A DNA stretch of 6,636 nucleotides from Solirubrobacteraceae bacterium (GCA_019683665.1 JADGIB010000206.1:1-6636), one strand, 5' to 3'. Shown: positions 1 to 4,844, numbered from the stretch's first letter. The notes: generated from the sequence alone by a model not told the origin. Numbers and translations are program-made.

Positions 1-612
1 GTCGAGCTCCGCGCTGCGGGCCGCGAGCGCTTCGGCCGGCCAGCCCTCGAGCACCTCGGCCCCGTCGACGCTCGGCGGGGCCTGGCGGTGCTCGCCGACG
101 ACGGTGAGCCGGACGAGCCGCGCCCCGGCCGCCCGGGCCAGCCGCTGCGCGAGCGCCTCCGCGTGGCGCGACTCGGGCGACCCGTCGACGCCGACGCCGA
201 CCGTCGCCCACGGCGGCGGCGCGGCGCCGACGAGGACCGGGCAGGGCGCGTGGTGCAGGGCGGCGGTGCCGATCTCGCCGGCGGCGCCGAGGACGAGCAG
301 CCCGGCGCGCTCATCCTCGCAGACCTCGTGCAGCGCCCGCGCCGGCGACGTGTCGGGCAGGACCCGGATCTCGGCGCCGGGGGCGAGCTCGTCGCGGACG
401 GCCCGGACGCGCTCCTGCGCCTCGGCGTGCATCCGCTCGCTGACCTGGACCTCGACGACGACGCCCTCGAGCGGCAGGAGGTCGTACGGGTAGGCGGGGG
501 CGAGCACGAGGCGAGCGCCGAGCGCCTCGGCCAGCGCCCGCGCGGTCGCGACCGCGGCGCGGGAGCTGTCGCCGAAGCCGACGCCGGCGACGATGGTGGT
601 CGGACCGTCCAT
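1..612 (-). CDS. Universal stress protein, tandem UspA domains (3' end outside window)
   Basis: The ATG is at 610-612 and the frame stays open for 204 codons to the left edge, so the C-terminus is missing. Residues 3 to about 128 form one UspA-like alpha/beta domain: a first strand TIVAGVGFG, helix RAAVATARALAEALGARLVL, and a last strand APCPVLVG. A second domain begins with VGVGVDGSPESR, the usual USP N-terminal signature including its Asp. Two-domain USPs of roughly 280-300 aa are common in Actinobacteria; they are cytoplasmic and many bind ATP. Domain 1 is odd: after LLVLGAAGE the sequence goes directly to IGTAALHHAPC, so the G-2X-G-9X-G-S/T phosphate loop is shortened by about 8-10 residues, and the Asp of the first strand is Gly. 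Domain 1 therefore probably does not bind ATP. The gene is last in a three-gene same-strand cluster, 21 bp after the small membrane gene, with its own possible -10. Family assignment is firm; the specific role is unknown. Confidence 0.88.
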   Translation of the reverse strand, partial: MDGPTTIVAGVGFGDSSRAAVATARALAEALGARLVLAPAYPYDLLPLEGVVVEVQVSERMHAEAQERVRAVRDELAPGAEIRVLPDTSPARALHEVCEDERAGLLVLGAAGEIGTAALHHAPCPVLVGAAPPPWATVGVGVDGSPESRHAEALAQRLARAAGARLVRLTVVGEHRQAPPSVDGAEVLEGWPAEALAARSAELD

Positions 613-623
613 GGCGGGCGGGA

Positions 624-629
624 ACGCTA
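624..629 (-). promoter_or_regulatory. Possible -10 element of the universal stress protein gene
   Basis: Minus-strand TAGCGT (TANNNT) lies 11 nt before the ATG at 612, inside the 21-bp gap after the preceding stop codon. No Shine-Dalgarno sequence is visible in that gap. A start about 7 nt downstream would give a leader of only about 4 nt. There is no clear -35. This is inferred from the repeated pattern in this window. Confidence 0.35.
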
Positions 630-633
630 CCGG

Positions 634-882
634 TCAGCGGCGCGGGCCCTCGCCGGGCCAGTGGCCGTGCTCGTCGAAGTAGCGGCGGGCGCGCTCCTCG
701 CGGTCGCGGTCGCGCTGGTCGCTGAAGGCGACGCGCAGCATGAGGTTGGCGACGACGACGCAGATGCCGGCGGCGATGAGCGCCTCCCCCACCCCCTCGA
801 CGTCGGTCGCGACGAGGATCGCGGTGCCGACGGCGGCGAGCGCCAGCGGGATGCCCCAGCGGACGAGGTGGATCGGTCGCAC
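634..882 (-). CDS. Small two-helix membrane protein, unknown function
   Basis: An 82-aa protein starting at GTG (880-882) and ending with TGA at 634. Residues about 10-26 (WGIPLALAAVGTAILVA) and 34-53 (ALIAAGICVVVANLMLRVAF) are two hydrophobic segments joined by a short acidic loop (TDVEGVG). Residues 54-82 are highly charged and include the element YFDEHGHWP. The likely topology is a hairpin with the charged tail in the cytoplasm, since that side is rich in Arg. Short actinobacterial membrane proteins ending in an FDEHGxWP-like tail occur, but I know of no assigned function. The gene sits 10 bp downstream of the hydrolase stop and 21 bp upstream of the universal stress protein, so co-transcription is likely. 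The GTG is chosen because TAGCCT ends 7 nt before it and the hydrophobic segment follows at once; no ATG in this frame gives a better start. Confidence 0.75.
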   Translation of the reverse strand: MRPIHLVRWGIPLALAAVGTAILVATDVEGVGEALIAAGICVVVANLMLRVAFSDQRDRDREERARRYFDEHGHWPGEGPRR

Positions 883-889
883 GCCCCGC

Positions 890-895
890 AGGCTA
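890..895 (-). promoter_or_regulatory. Possible leaderless -10 element of the small membrane gene
   Basis: Minus-strand TAGCCT (TANNNT) is followed by exactly 7 nt and then the GTG at 882, the expected geometry for transcription starting at the start codon. The same hexamer, TAGCCT, precedes the amidohydrolase start at similar spacing. Its first three bases are the TAG stop codon of the hydrolase gene, so chance plus the need for a stop codon must be considered. Confidence 0.35.
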
Positions 896-1660
896 CGACG
901 CGGCGACCTCGGCGATCACCTTCGAGAGCTGCCCGCCCTGCCAGGCGATCGGCGACCTGCCGGGCGCCTCGACCACGAGCCGCGCCTCGGGGATCTCGGC
1001 CGCGTACCGCTCCCCGACCGCGAGCGGGTGCTCGGGGTCGACCTCGTCGCGGTCGGCGACGACGGTCACCGGCAGGTCGAGCGCGCGGAGGTCGCTCCAC
1101 GCCTCGAACGGGCGCGAGCGCGGGACCTGGGCGAGCGCGTCGGCGACGGCCTCGGGGTGGCGGTGGCGGCTGATGCGCTGGCGCAGCACGGTCTGGACGG
1201 TCTCCTGCCAGGCGTCGGGGACCGGCGGGCGCCCGTAGGCGGCCAGGAAGCCCTCGACCCCGCCGGCGCGCAGCCCGGCGCTCAGGCGGTCCCAGCGCTC
1301 GAGGTCCGGCTCGCCCTCGGGGTCGAAGGCCGGGGTCACGACGACGAGCCCGAGCGTCCGCTGCGGGTGGTCGAGGGCGAAGCGCAGGAGCGTGTGGGCG
1401 CCCATCGACGCGCCGGCCAGGACGGCGTGCTCGATCTCGAGGCGGTCCATGAGGTCGCGCAGGTCGGCGGCGAGCGTCGCGTAGTCGTAGCGGTCGCCGG
1501 GCGGGGAGTCGCCGTGGCCGCGCGCGTCGTAGGCGACGACGCGATGGCCGGAGCGCTGCAGCGACGTCGAGCCCATCACCACGTAGCGGCGGGTCGCGGT
1601 GAGCCCGTGCAGGAGGACGACCGGGGTGCCGGCGCCGTCGTCGTCGTAGGCGAGGTCCAT
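893..1660 (-). CDS. Alpha/beta-hydrolase-fold protein lacking the catalytic histidine
   Basis: A 255-aa protein with ATG at 1658-1660. The fold is clear: strand VVLLHGL with the oxyanion HG at 18-19, DARGHGDS at 45-52, and the nucleophile elbow AGASMGAH with Ser85 (GxSxG). A cap region covers about 112-185, and the acid-side strand VTVVADRDEVDP lies at 198-209. The length is normal for small esterase, lipase or peroxidase-like members. The C-terminal position that normally carries the catalytic His (pattern GHSxxWE) reads EAPGRSPIAWQG, with Arg235 at that place (codon AGG), so the classical Ser-Asp-His triad is not complete. Either this is a subfamily with another mechanism or it is a non-catalytic fold. 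The substrate cannot be told from the sequence. It is first in the minus-strand cluster with the small membrane protein and universal stress protein, and it diverges from the thioredoxin-TPR gene through a 27-bp shared promoter. Confidence 0.85.
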   Translation of the reverse strand: MDLAYDDDGAGTPVVLLHGLTATRRYVVMGSTSLQRSGHRVVAYDARGHGDSPPGDRYDYATLAADLRDLMDRLEIEHAVLAGASMGAHTLLRFALDHPQRTLGLVVVTPAFDPEGEPDLERWDRLSAGLRAGGVEGFLAAYGRPPVPDAWQETVQTVLRQRISRHRHPEAVADALAQVPRSRPFEAWSDLRALDLPVTVVADRDEVDPEHPLAVGERYAAEIPEARLVVEAPGRSPIAWQGGQLSKVIAEVAAS

Positions 1661-1672
1661 GGTCCGGTGTCC

Positions 1673-1679
1673 TACCGTA
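1673..1679. promoter_or_regulatory. Symmetrical bidirectional -10 element (TACCGTA / TACGGTA)
   Basis: The 27 bp between the divergent starts at 1660 (minus) and 1688 (plus) holds TACCGTA. The plus strand reads TACCGT and the minus strand TACGGT, so both match TANNNT on the same base pairs. Counting the last T as -7 puts +1 near 1685 on plus and 1667 on minus, 18 bp apart. That gives a leader of 0-3 nt for the thioredoxin gene and about 7 nt for the hydrolase. No good -35 is visible for plus; a weak TGACGT is present for minus near 1701-1706. AGGA lies upstream on minus, but it would largely fall outside the transcript. Confidence 0.5.
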
Positions 1680-1687
1680 TGCGGGGT

Positions 1688-2455
1688 ATGACGGTCATCG
1701 ACGTCACCGAGGCCGACTTCCAGCAGCAGGTCGTCGACCGCTCCCGCCAGGTGCCGGTCGTCGTCGACTTCTGGGCGGAGTGGTGCGGCCCCTGCCGCCA
1801 GCTCGGCCCGGTGCTGGAGAAGGCGGCCGCGGCGCGGGAGGGCGAGGTCGTCCTGGCCAAGGTCGACACCGACGCCAACCCGCAGCTCGCCGCCGCCTTC
1901 CGCATCCAGGGCATCCCGGCCGTCAAGGCGTTCAAGGACGGCCGCGTGGTGGCCGAGTTCGTCGGCGCGCAGCCGCCGGCGAACGTCGAGCGGTTCTTCG
2001 ACGCGCTCGTGCCGTCGGAGGCCGACCGGCTCGTCGCCGCCGGCGACGAGGCGTCGCTGCGCCGCGCGCTCGAGCTGCAGCCGGGCCGCGCCGACGCCGC
2101 CGTGCCGCTGGCGCGGATGCTGCTGGCCCGCGGGGAGCGCGATGAGGCGCTCGCCCTCGTCGAGAACGTCCCCGGGGACTTCCAGGCCGACGGGCTGCGC
2201 GCCCGGATGCGCCTCGAGGCCGCGGGCGAGCCGGACCTGAGCGCCGCGTTCGCCGCGCTCGACGCCGGCGAGCTCGAGCGAGCCGCCGACCTCCTCATCG
2301 AGGCGCTGCCGTCCGCGAGCGCGACGGCCGGGGACGGCGGGCCGAGCGCCCGCGACGAGATCCGGGCCGTCGTCGTGGCGATCCTCGACGAGCTGGGCGT
2401 CGAGCACCCGTTCGCGCGCGACGCGCGCCGGCGCCTGGCCTCCGCCCTCTACTAG
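1688..2455 (+). CDS. ybbN: Thioredoxin-domain TPR protein, YbbN/CnoX-type chaperedoxin
   Basis: A 255-aa protein. Residues 1-108 are a thioredoxin fold with the redox site WCGPC at 32-36 and the cis-proline in GIPAVKAF (Pro77). Residues about 110-255 are helical TPR-like repeats (EADRLVAAGDEASLRRALEL, AAVPLARMLLARGERDEAL, AFAALDAGELERAADLLIEAL) ending in the family-typical HPFARDARRRLASALY. This Trx plus C-terminal TPR layout is that of YbbN/CnoX, a cytoplasmic chaperone and thioredoxin that protects proteins and passes clients to GroEL/DnaK. The E. coli protein has a degenerate site, while this one keeps both Cys, so disulfide exchange is expected. It lacks a signal peptide. An in-frame ATG at 1679 overlaps the proposed -10, so the ATG at 1688 is preferred; a leaderless start is likely. 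Its stop overlaps the convergent dinB stop by 4 bp, with no terminator between. Confidence 0.88.
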   Translation: MTVIDVTEADFQQQVVDRSRQVPVVVDFWAEWCGPCRQLGPVLEKAAAAREGEVVLAKVDTDANPQLAAAFRIQGIPAVKAFKDGRVVAEFVGAQPPANVERFFDALVPSEADRLVAAGDEASLRRALELQPGRADAAVPLARMLLARGERDEALALVENVPGDFQADGLRARMRLEAAGEPDLSAAFAALDAGELERAADLLIEALPSASATAGDGGPSARDEIRAVVVAILDELGVEHPFARDARRRLASALY

Positions 2456-3498
2456 ACCGGCAGCGCGAGCTGGCCGGCGTCGACCTCCGGCGCCGGGGCG
2501 TCGAAGCCGGCGACGCGGACGCCGAGCAGCCGCACCGGCCGCGCCGGCGCGTAGGCGCGCAGGAGGTCGAGCGCGACGCTCGAGACGGTGAGCGGGTCGC
2601 TCGTCCGCTCGGCCAGCGTGCGGGCGCGGGTGACCGTCGTCCAGTCGTCGAGGCGGACCTTGATCCCGATCGTCCGCCCCGGCCGCTTGAGCCCCGTGCA
2701 GAGCCGCTCGGCGAGCGCGACGAGCGCGCGCTCCTGCTCGGCGGGGTCGGCGACGTCCTGCGGGAACGTCGTCTCGCGCGACTCGCTGACCGGGACGCGC
2801 TCGAGCGTGAGCTGCTCGGCGTCGTGGAAGCGGGCGCGGGCCAGGAGGTCGCGGCCGTGGTTGGGCCCGAAGCGCTCGCACAGCACCGCCTCGTCGGTGG
2901 CCGCGAGCCGGCCGAGCGTCGTGATGCCCATCGCCGCGAGCCGCTCGACGGTCTTGGGCCCGATGCCGGGCACGAGCCCGGGCGGGGCGCCGGCGAAGCG
3001 CGCGCACGCCTCCTCGCGGCTGAGGGCGAGGAACCCGGCGGGCTTCTCGGCGTCGGAGCAGACCTTCGCGACGAGCTTGTTGGGGCCGATCCCGACCGAG
3101 GCGGTCAGCCCGGTGCGGGCGCGGATCTCGGCCACGACGCGGCGCATCGCCGCGCGCGGGCGCTGGAGGTCGCTGAGGTCGAGGTAGGCCTCGTCGAGCC
3201 CGACGACCTCGACGCGCTCGATGTGCTCGCGCAGGATGCCCATGACCTGCGCGGAGACGCGCCGGTACAGCTCGAAGTCGGGCGGGATGAAGACGGCCTG
3301 CGGGCACAGCCGCCGCGCCCGCGCGGCCGGGATCGCCGAGCGGACCCCGAACCGGCGTGCCTCGTAGCTGGCGGTCGTGACGACCGCCCGCGGCCCGGTG
3401 CCGGAGACCACGACCGGCCGGCCGCGCAGCTCCGGCCGGCGCAGCAGCTCGACCGACACGTAGAACGCGTCCATGTCCAGATGCGCGATCGTCGCCAC
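2452..3498 (-). CDS. dinB: DNA polymerase IV, Y-family translesion polymerase
   Basis: A 348-aa protein, close to the usual ~350. With the GTG at 3496-3498 as start, the first metal-binding Asp (AHLDMDAFY) is residue 8 and the steric-gate aromatic is Tyr13, the same numbering as E. coli DinB, which supports this start over an in-frame TTG at 3531. The second acidic motif, GLDEAYLDLS, gives Asp102 and Glu103. Other family elements are ASYEARRFGVRSAIP, VGIGPNKLVAKVCSD, a helix-hairpin-helix at about 174-199 (PGIGPKTVERLAAMGI), and a little-finger domain at about 235-332. All catalytic residues are present, so it should be an active low-fidelity bypass polymerase. The extreme C-terminus QLALPV resembles the beta-clamp motif QL[SD]LF but lacks the terminal Phe. 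A LexA box lies just upstream and TACCGT sits 7 nt before the GTG, so SOS control of a nearly leaderless mRNA is inferred. Confidence 0.93.
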   Translation of the reverse strand: MATIAHLDMDAFYVSVELLRRPELRGRPVVVSGTGPRAVVTTASYEARRFGVRSAIPAARARRLCPQAVFIPPDFELYRRVSAQVMGILREHIERVEVVGLDEAYLDLSDLQRPRAAMRRVVAEIRARTGLTASVGIGPNKLVAKVCSDAEKPAGFLALSREEACARFAGAPPGLVPGIGPKTVERLAAMGITTLGRLAATDEAVLCERFGPNHGRDLLARARFHDAEQLTLERVPVSESRETTFPQDVADPAEQERALVALAERLCTGLKRPGRTIGIKVRLDDWTTVTRARTLAERTSDPLTVSSVALDLLRAYAPARPVRLLGVRVAGFDAPAPEVDAGQLALPV

Positions 3499-3505
3499 GG
3501 AGCGA

Positions 3506-3511
3506 ACGGTA
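3506..3511 (-). promoter_or_regulatory. Probable -10 element of dinB
   Basis: Minus-strand TACCGT is followed by 7 nt (TCGCTCC) and then the GTG at 3498, so transcription would start at or one base before the start codon. The hexamer is identical to that of the plus-strand thioredoxin gene. The -35 region is poor: TTGCCG has a short 14-bp spacer. The LexA box lies immediately upstream of the -35 position. Confidence 0.5.
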
Positions 3512-3533
3512 CGCCCCCGGCCTGACGGCAAGG

Positions 3534-3547
3534 CGAACGCGTGTTCG
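3534..3547. promoter_or_regulatory. LexA-binding SOS box upstream of dinB
   Basis: CGAACGCGTGTTCG matches the Gram-positive/actinobacterial SOS-box consensus CGAACRNRYGTTYG at every specified position, on both strands. It is 36-49 bp upstream of the dinB start codon, next to the -35 position, where bound LexA would hinder RNA polymerase. The next gene to the right ends about 85 bp away and is read toward the box, so dinB is the only plausible target. Confidence 0.8.
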
Positions 3548-3552
3548 GGACA

Positions 3553-3573
3553 CGCCGCGGGGCCGCCGCGGCG
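3553..3573. repeat. GC-rich hairpin between the SOS box and the terminator-like hairpin
   Basis: An inverted repeat: CGCCGCGG at 3553-3560 and CCGCGGCG at 3566-3573, with a 5-nt loop. It lies downstream of the RlpA-like gene on that gene's transcript and 6 bp from the LexA box. It may be part of transcription termination; there is no T-tract. Confidence 0.4.
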
Positions 3574-3585
3574 CGAACGGCGATC

Positions 3586-3606
3586 CGGCCCCGCTCAGCG
3601 GGGCCG
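3586..3606 (-). terminator. Probable terminator hairpin after the RlpA-like gene
   Basis: CGGCCCCGC (3586-3594) pairs with GCGGGGCCG (3598-3606) around a TCA loop, a perfect 9-bp stem of nearly pure G/C starting about 25 bp after the stop codon at 3632. No U-tract follows, as is common for hairpins in very GC-rich actinobacteria, so termination efficiency is uncertain. It would insulate dinB from the riboswitch-controlled transcript. Short CGATCC direct repeats flank the stem (3581-3586 and 3605-3610). Confidence 0.55.
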
Positions 3607-3631
3607 ATCCGCCGCTCGCCGCCGCCGGGGG

Positions 3632-4594
3632 TCAGTGCGCGACCTGGACCGTCCCCGTCGAGCCGAACCCGAGCTTCGCCTTCGTCGCGGCGGTGAGGTC
3701 GAGCTCGCGGCCGGCGACGAACGGGCCGCGGTCGATGACGCGGGCGCGGACGACGTTGCCGCGGTGGCGCAGGGTCAGCTTCGTGCCGCACGGCAGCGTC
3801 TTGTGGGCGACGCCGACGGTGCCCGGCGTCAGCGTGCCGCCGCAGCCGAGCGGGTTGCCGTAGAGGCCGGGCCCGTACCAGGACGCCGAGGCGAGGCGGT
3901 AGGCGTTCACGCGGCCGAGGCGGCGGGTCGTGGCCGCGTTCGCCGCGTCGCCGGCGAAGCGCAGGCGGGCCGGGATCGAGCGCGCCTGCGTGATCCGCTC
4001 GGCCAGGCGGAAGCGGCCGCGCCCGTCGGTGCGGTCTCGGTCGACGGTGCGCCAGCCCTTCGCGCCGCGCAGCTGGAGCGCGACCGTGCGCCCGCGGGCG
4101 GCGGGCTTCAGCGTCCCGGTGACGCGGACGGTCCGCCCGGCGGTGACGTGGCGGCGCACGGCCGTCGTGGTGACGCGGGCGGCGACGCGCACGCGCGGCC
4201 CGGCGGCCGGCGCCGCCGCGACCGCGGCCGTCGCGACGCCGGCGGGCACGGCGCGCAGGACGCCGGAGCGCTGCAGCCGGGCGCGCACGCGGAATCGGCC
4301 GTCGGCGCCGGTCGTCGCATCGGCGACGCGGGCCCAGCCGCGGGCGCCGGGCACGCGCTGCTCGACGTGGACGACGACCCCGGCGGCCCCGGTGGCCAGG
4401 CGGCCGGAGACGACGGCGGCCTGGCCGAGGCGAAGACTTCGGTCCTTCACCGCCAGCACGACGGCAGGAGCGGACTGGGCGGGCGCGGCGGGCACCGGCG
4501 CGGCGACCGCGACGTGCATGGACAGGCTGGTCGACAGCACGCCGGCGACCGCCACGGCGGCGGGCACGGCGCGCAGGGAGGTCTGCGGCCTCAC
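3632..4594 (-). CDS. Secreted RlpA-like double-psi beta-barrel cell-wall protein with two Ig-like repeats
   Basis: A 320-aa protein starting at GTG 4592-4594, fixed by an AAAGGAG 8 nt upstream. Residues 1-32 form a Sec signal peptide: Arg2 and Arg8, hydrophobic core AVPAAVAVAGVL, cleavage probably after AVA near 31. Two related beta-sandwich repeats follow (about 45-120 and 138-216), sharing GA[RK]GW and GRFR at the same spacing (83-103 and 177-197). Residues about 236-318 are a DPBB/RlpA-like domain: ASWYGPGLYG, CGGTLTPGTVGVAH, LPCGTKL, ARVIDRGPF, GRELDLTAATKAKLGF. His264 and Asp288 match conserved RlpA positions; Cys251 and Cys269 could form a disulfide outside the cell. The acidic residues of the proteobacterial RlpA segment SGERFD are absent, so lytic transglycosylase activity is unproven; wall glycan binding or cleavage is the family-level role. 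A c-di-AMP riboswitch in the leader supports a wall or osmotic-stress function. Confidence 0.87.
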   Translation of the reverse strand: MRPQTSLRAVPAAVAVAGVLSTSLSMHVAVAAPVPAAPAQSAPAVVLAVKDRSLRLGQAAVVSGRLATGAAGVVVHVEQRVPGARGWARVADATTGADGRFRVRARLQRSGVLRAVPAGVATAAVAAAPAAGPRVRVAARVTTTAVRRHVTAGRTVRVTGTLKPAARGRTVALQLRGAKGWRTVDRDRTDGRGRFRLAERITQARSIPARLRFAGDAANAATTRRLGRVNAYRLASASWYGPGLYGNPLGCGGTLTPGTVGVAHKTLPCGTKLTLRHRGNVVRARVIDRGPFVAGRELDLTAATKAKLGFGSTGTVQVAH

Positions 4595-4602
4595 GGGAGG
4601 TT

Positions 4603-4609
4603 CTCCTTT
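4603..4609 (-). promoter_or_regulatory. Strong ribosome binding site of the RlpA-like gene
   Basis: Minus-strand AAAGGAG is 8 nt from the GTG at 4594 and decides that start. It is the only convincing Shine-Dalgarno in the window. GGAG (4606-4603) can pair with CTCC (4599-4596) around AAC, a small helix that could hide it. It begins only 8 nt after the 3' end of the riboswitch P1 stem. Confidence 0.75.
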
Positions 4610-4616
4610 GCTCGGC

Positions 4617-4764
4617 GCCGGCCTACGAGGTGAGCTGTCGGGCTCGCGGGCGCCTCAGGCGGCGCGCGCTACGCGGGCATCAGCCCGCGACTCGCCCCGT
4701 GCCGGGTCGTGACCCGGCGGGTGGTTCCCCCGCTCGCCGCATGGTCCGCGGCGACTCGGCCGGC
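4617..4764 (-). promoter_or_regulatory. Cyclic-di-AMP riboswitch (ydaO/yuaA class)
   Basis: The minus strand upstream of the RlpA-like gene carries the class signatures in order. P1 is GCCGGCC (4764-4758) paired with GGCCGGC (4623-4617). A 7-bp hairpin TCGCCGC/GCGGCGA follows (4754-4748 with 4740-4734), then GAGCGGGGGAACC (4735-4723). Next come a 7-bp hairpin closing on CACG (4718-4701), GGGGCGAGTC (4698-4689), a 6-bp hairpin (4688-4673), a GC-rich stem at about 4668-4643, and the highly conserved 3' block CCGACAGCTCACCTCG ending in TAGGC (4641-4621). These match the known aptamer that binds c-di-AMP and usually turns expression off, often before wall hydrolase genes (rpf, NlpC/P60, RlpA types) in Actinobacteria. 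Only 22 nt separate P1 from the GTG, with no room for a classical terminator, so translational control through the adjacent Shine-Dalgarno is inferred. Confidence 0.93.
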
Positions 4765-4794
4765 TGTGGGAACAGGTCGATCTGCGGTCACCAC

Positions 4795-4800
4795 AGCGTA
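4795..4800 (-). promoter_or_regulatory. Possible -10 element for the riboswitch-rlpA transcript
   Basis: Minus-strand TACGCT, preceded by GGA, is the only TANNNT between the amidohydrolase stop and the riboswitch. Initiation about 7 nt on (near 4788) would place the aptamer some 24 nt into the transcript. The -35 region (TTCGAA, 16-bp spacer) is a weak match. Confidence 0.4.
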
Positions 4801-4828
4801 TCCGCGCCAAACGCCGTTCGAACCCGAC

Positions 4829-4844
4829 TGTGGCCGACGTCACA
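4829..4844. promoter_or_regulatory. CRP/GlxR-like operator candidate
   Basis: TGTGG-N6-TCACA on the plus strand matches 9 of 10 specified bases of the CRP-family consensus TGTGA-N6-TCACA. It overlaps the amidohydrolase stop codon and is centred about 48 bp upstream of the proposed riboswitch transcript start. CRP-family regulation of wall hydrolase (rpf) genes is known in other actinobacteria. The spacing is not canonical and one chance match is possible. Confidence 0.3.

Noticed and set aside
88..1173. A 361-aa plus-strand open frame at the left end.
   Set aside because: It is an Arg/Gly/Asp-rich composition shadow antisense to the universal stress protein, small membrane and hydrolase genes.
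740..1687. An in-frame plus-strand extension upstream of the thioredoxin domain, which would make a 571-aa protein.
   Set aside because: It is antisense to the hydrolase and small membrane gene, low in complexity, and unlike any YbbN N-terminus; the thioredoxin fold begins right at 1688.
3499..3531. A TTG start giving dinB 11 extra residues.
   Set aside because: The extension MPSGRGRTVRS is not family-like and overlaps the proposed -10 element; the GTG at 3498 gives canonical Asp8 numbering.
893..3553. A continuous 886-codon minus-strand frame upstream of and including the hydrolase.
   Set aside because: Only the last 255 codons resemble a protein family; the rest is antisense to the thioredoxin-TPR gene and out of frame with dinB, an artefact of few stops in GC-rich DNA.
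3551..3612. Tandem GC hairpins considered as a repeat element or attachment site.
   Set aside because: Their place just after the RlpA-like stop fits transcription termination; there are no flanking duplications or integrase gene.
3473..4633. A 386-aa plus-strand frame opposite the RlpA-like gene.
   Set aside because: Low-complexity shadow; the minus strand has a signal peptide, RBS, riboswitch and recognisable DPBB domain.
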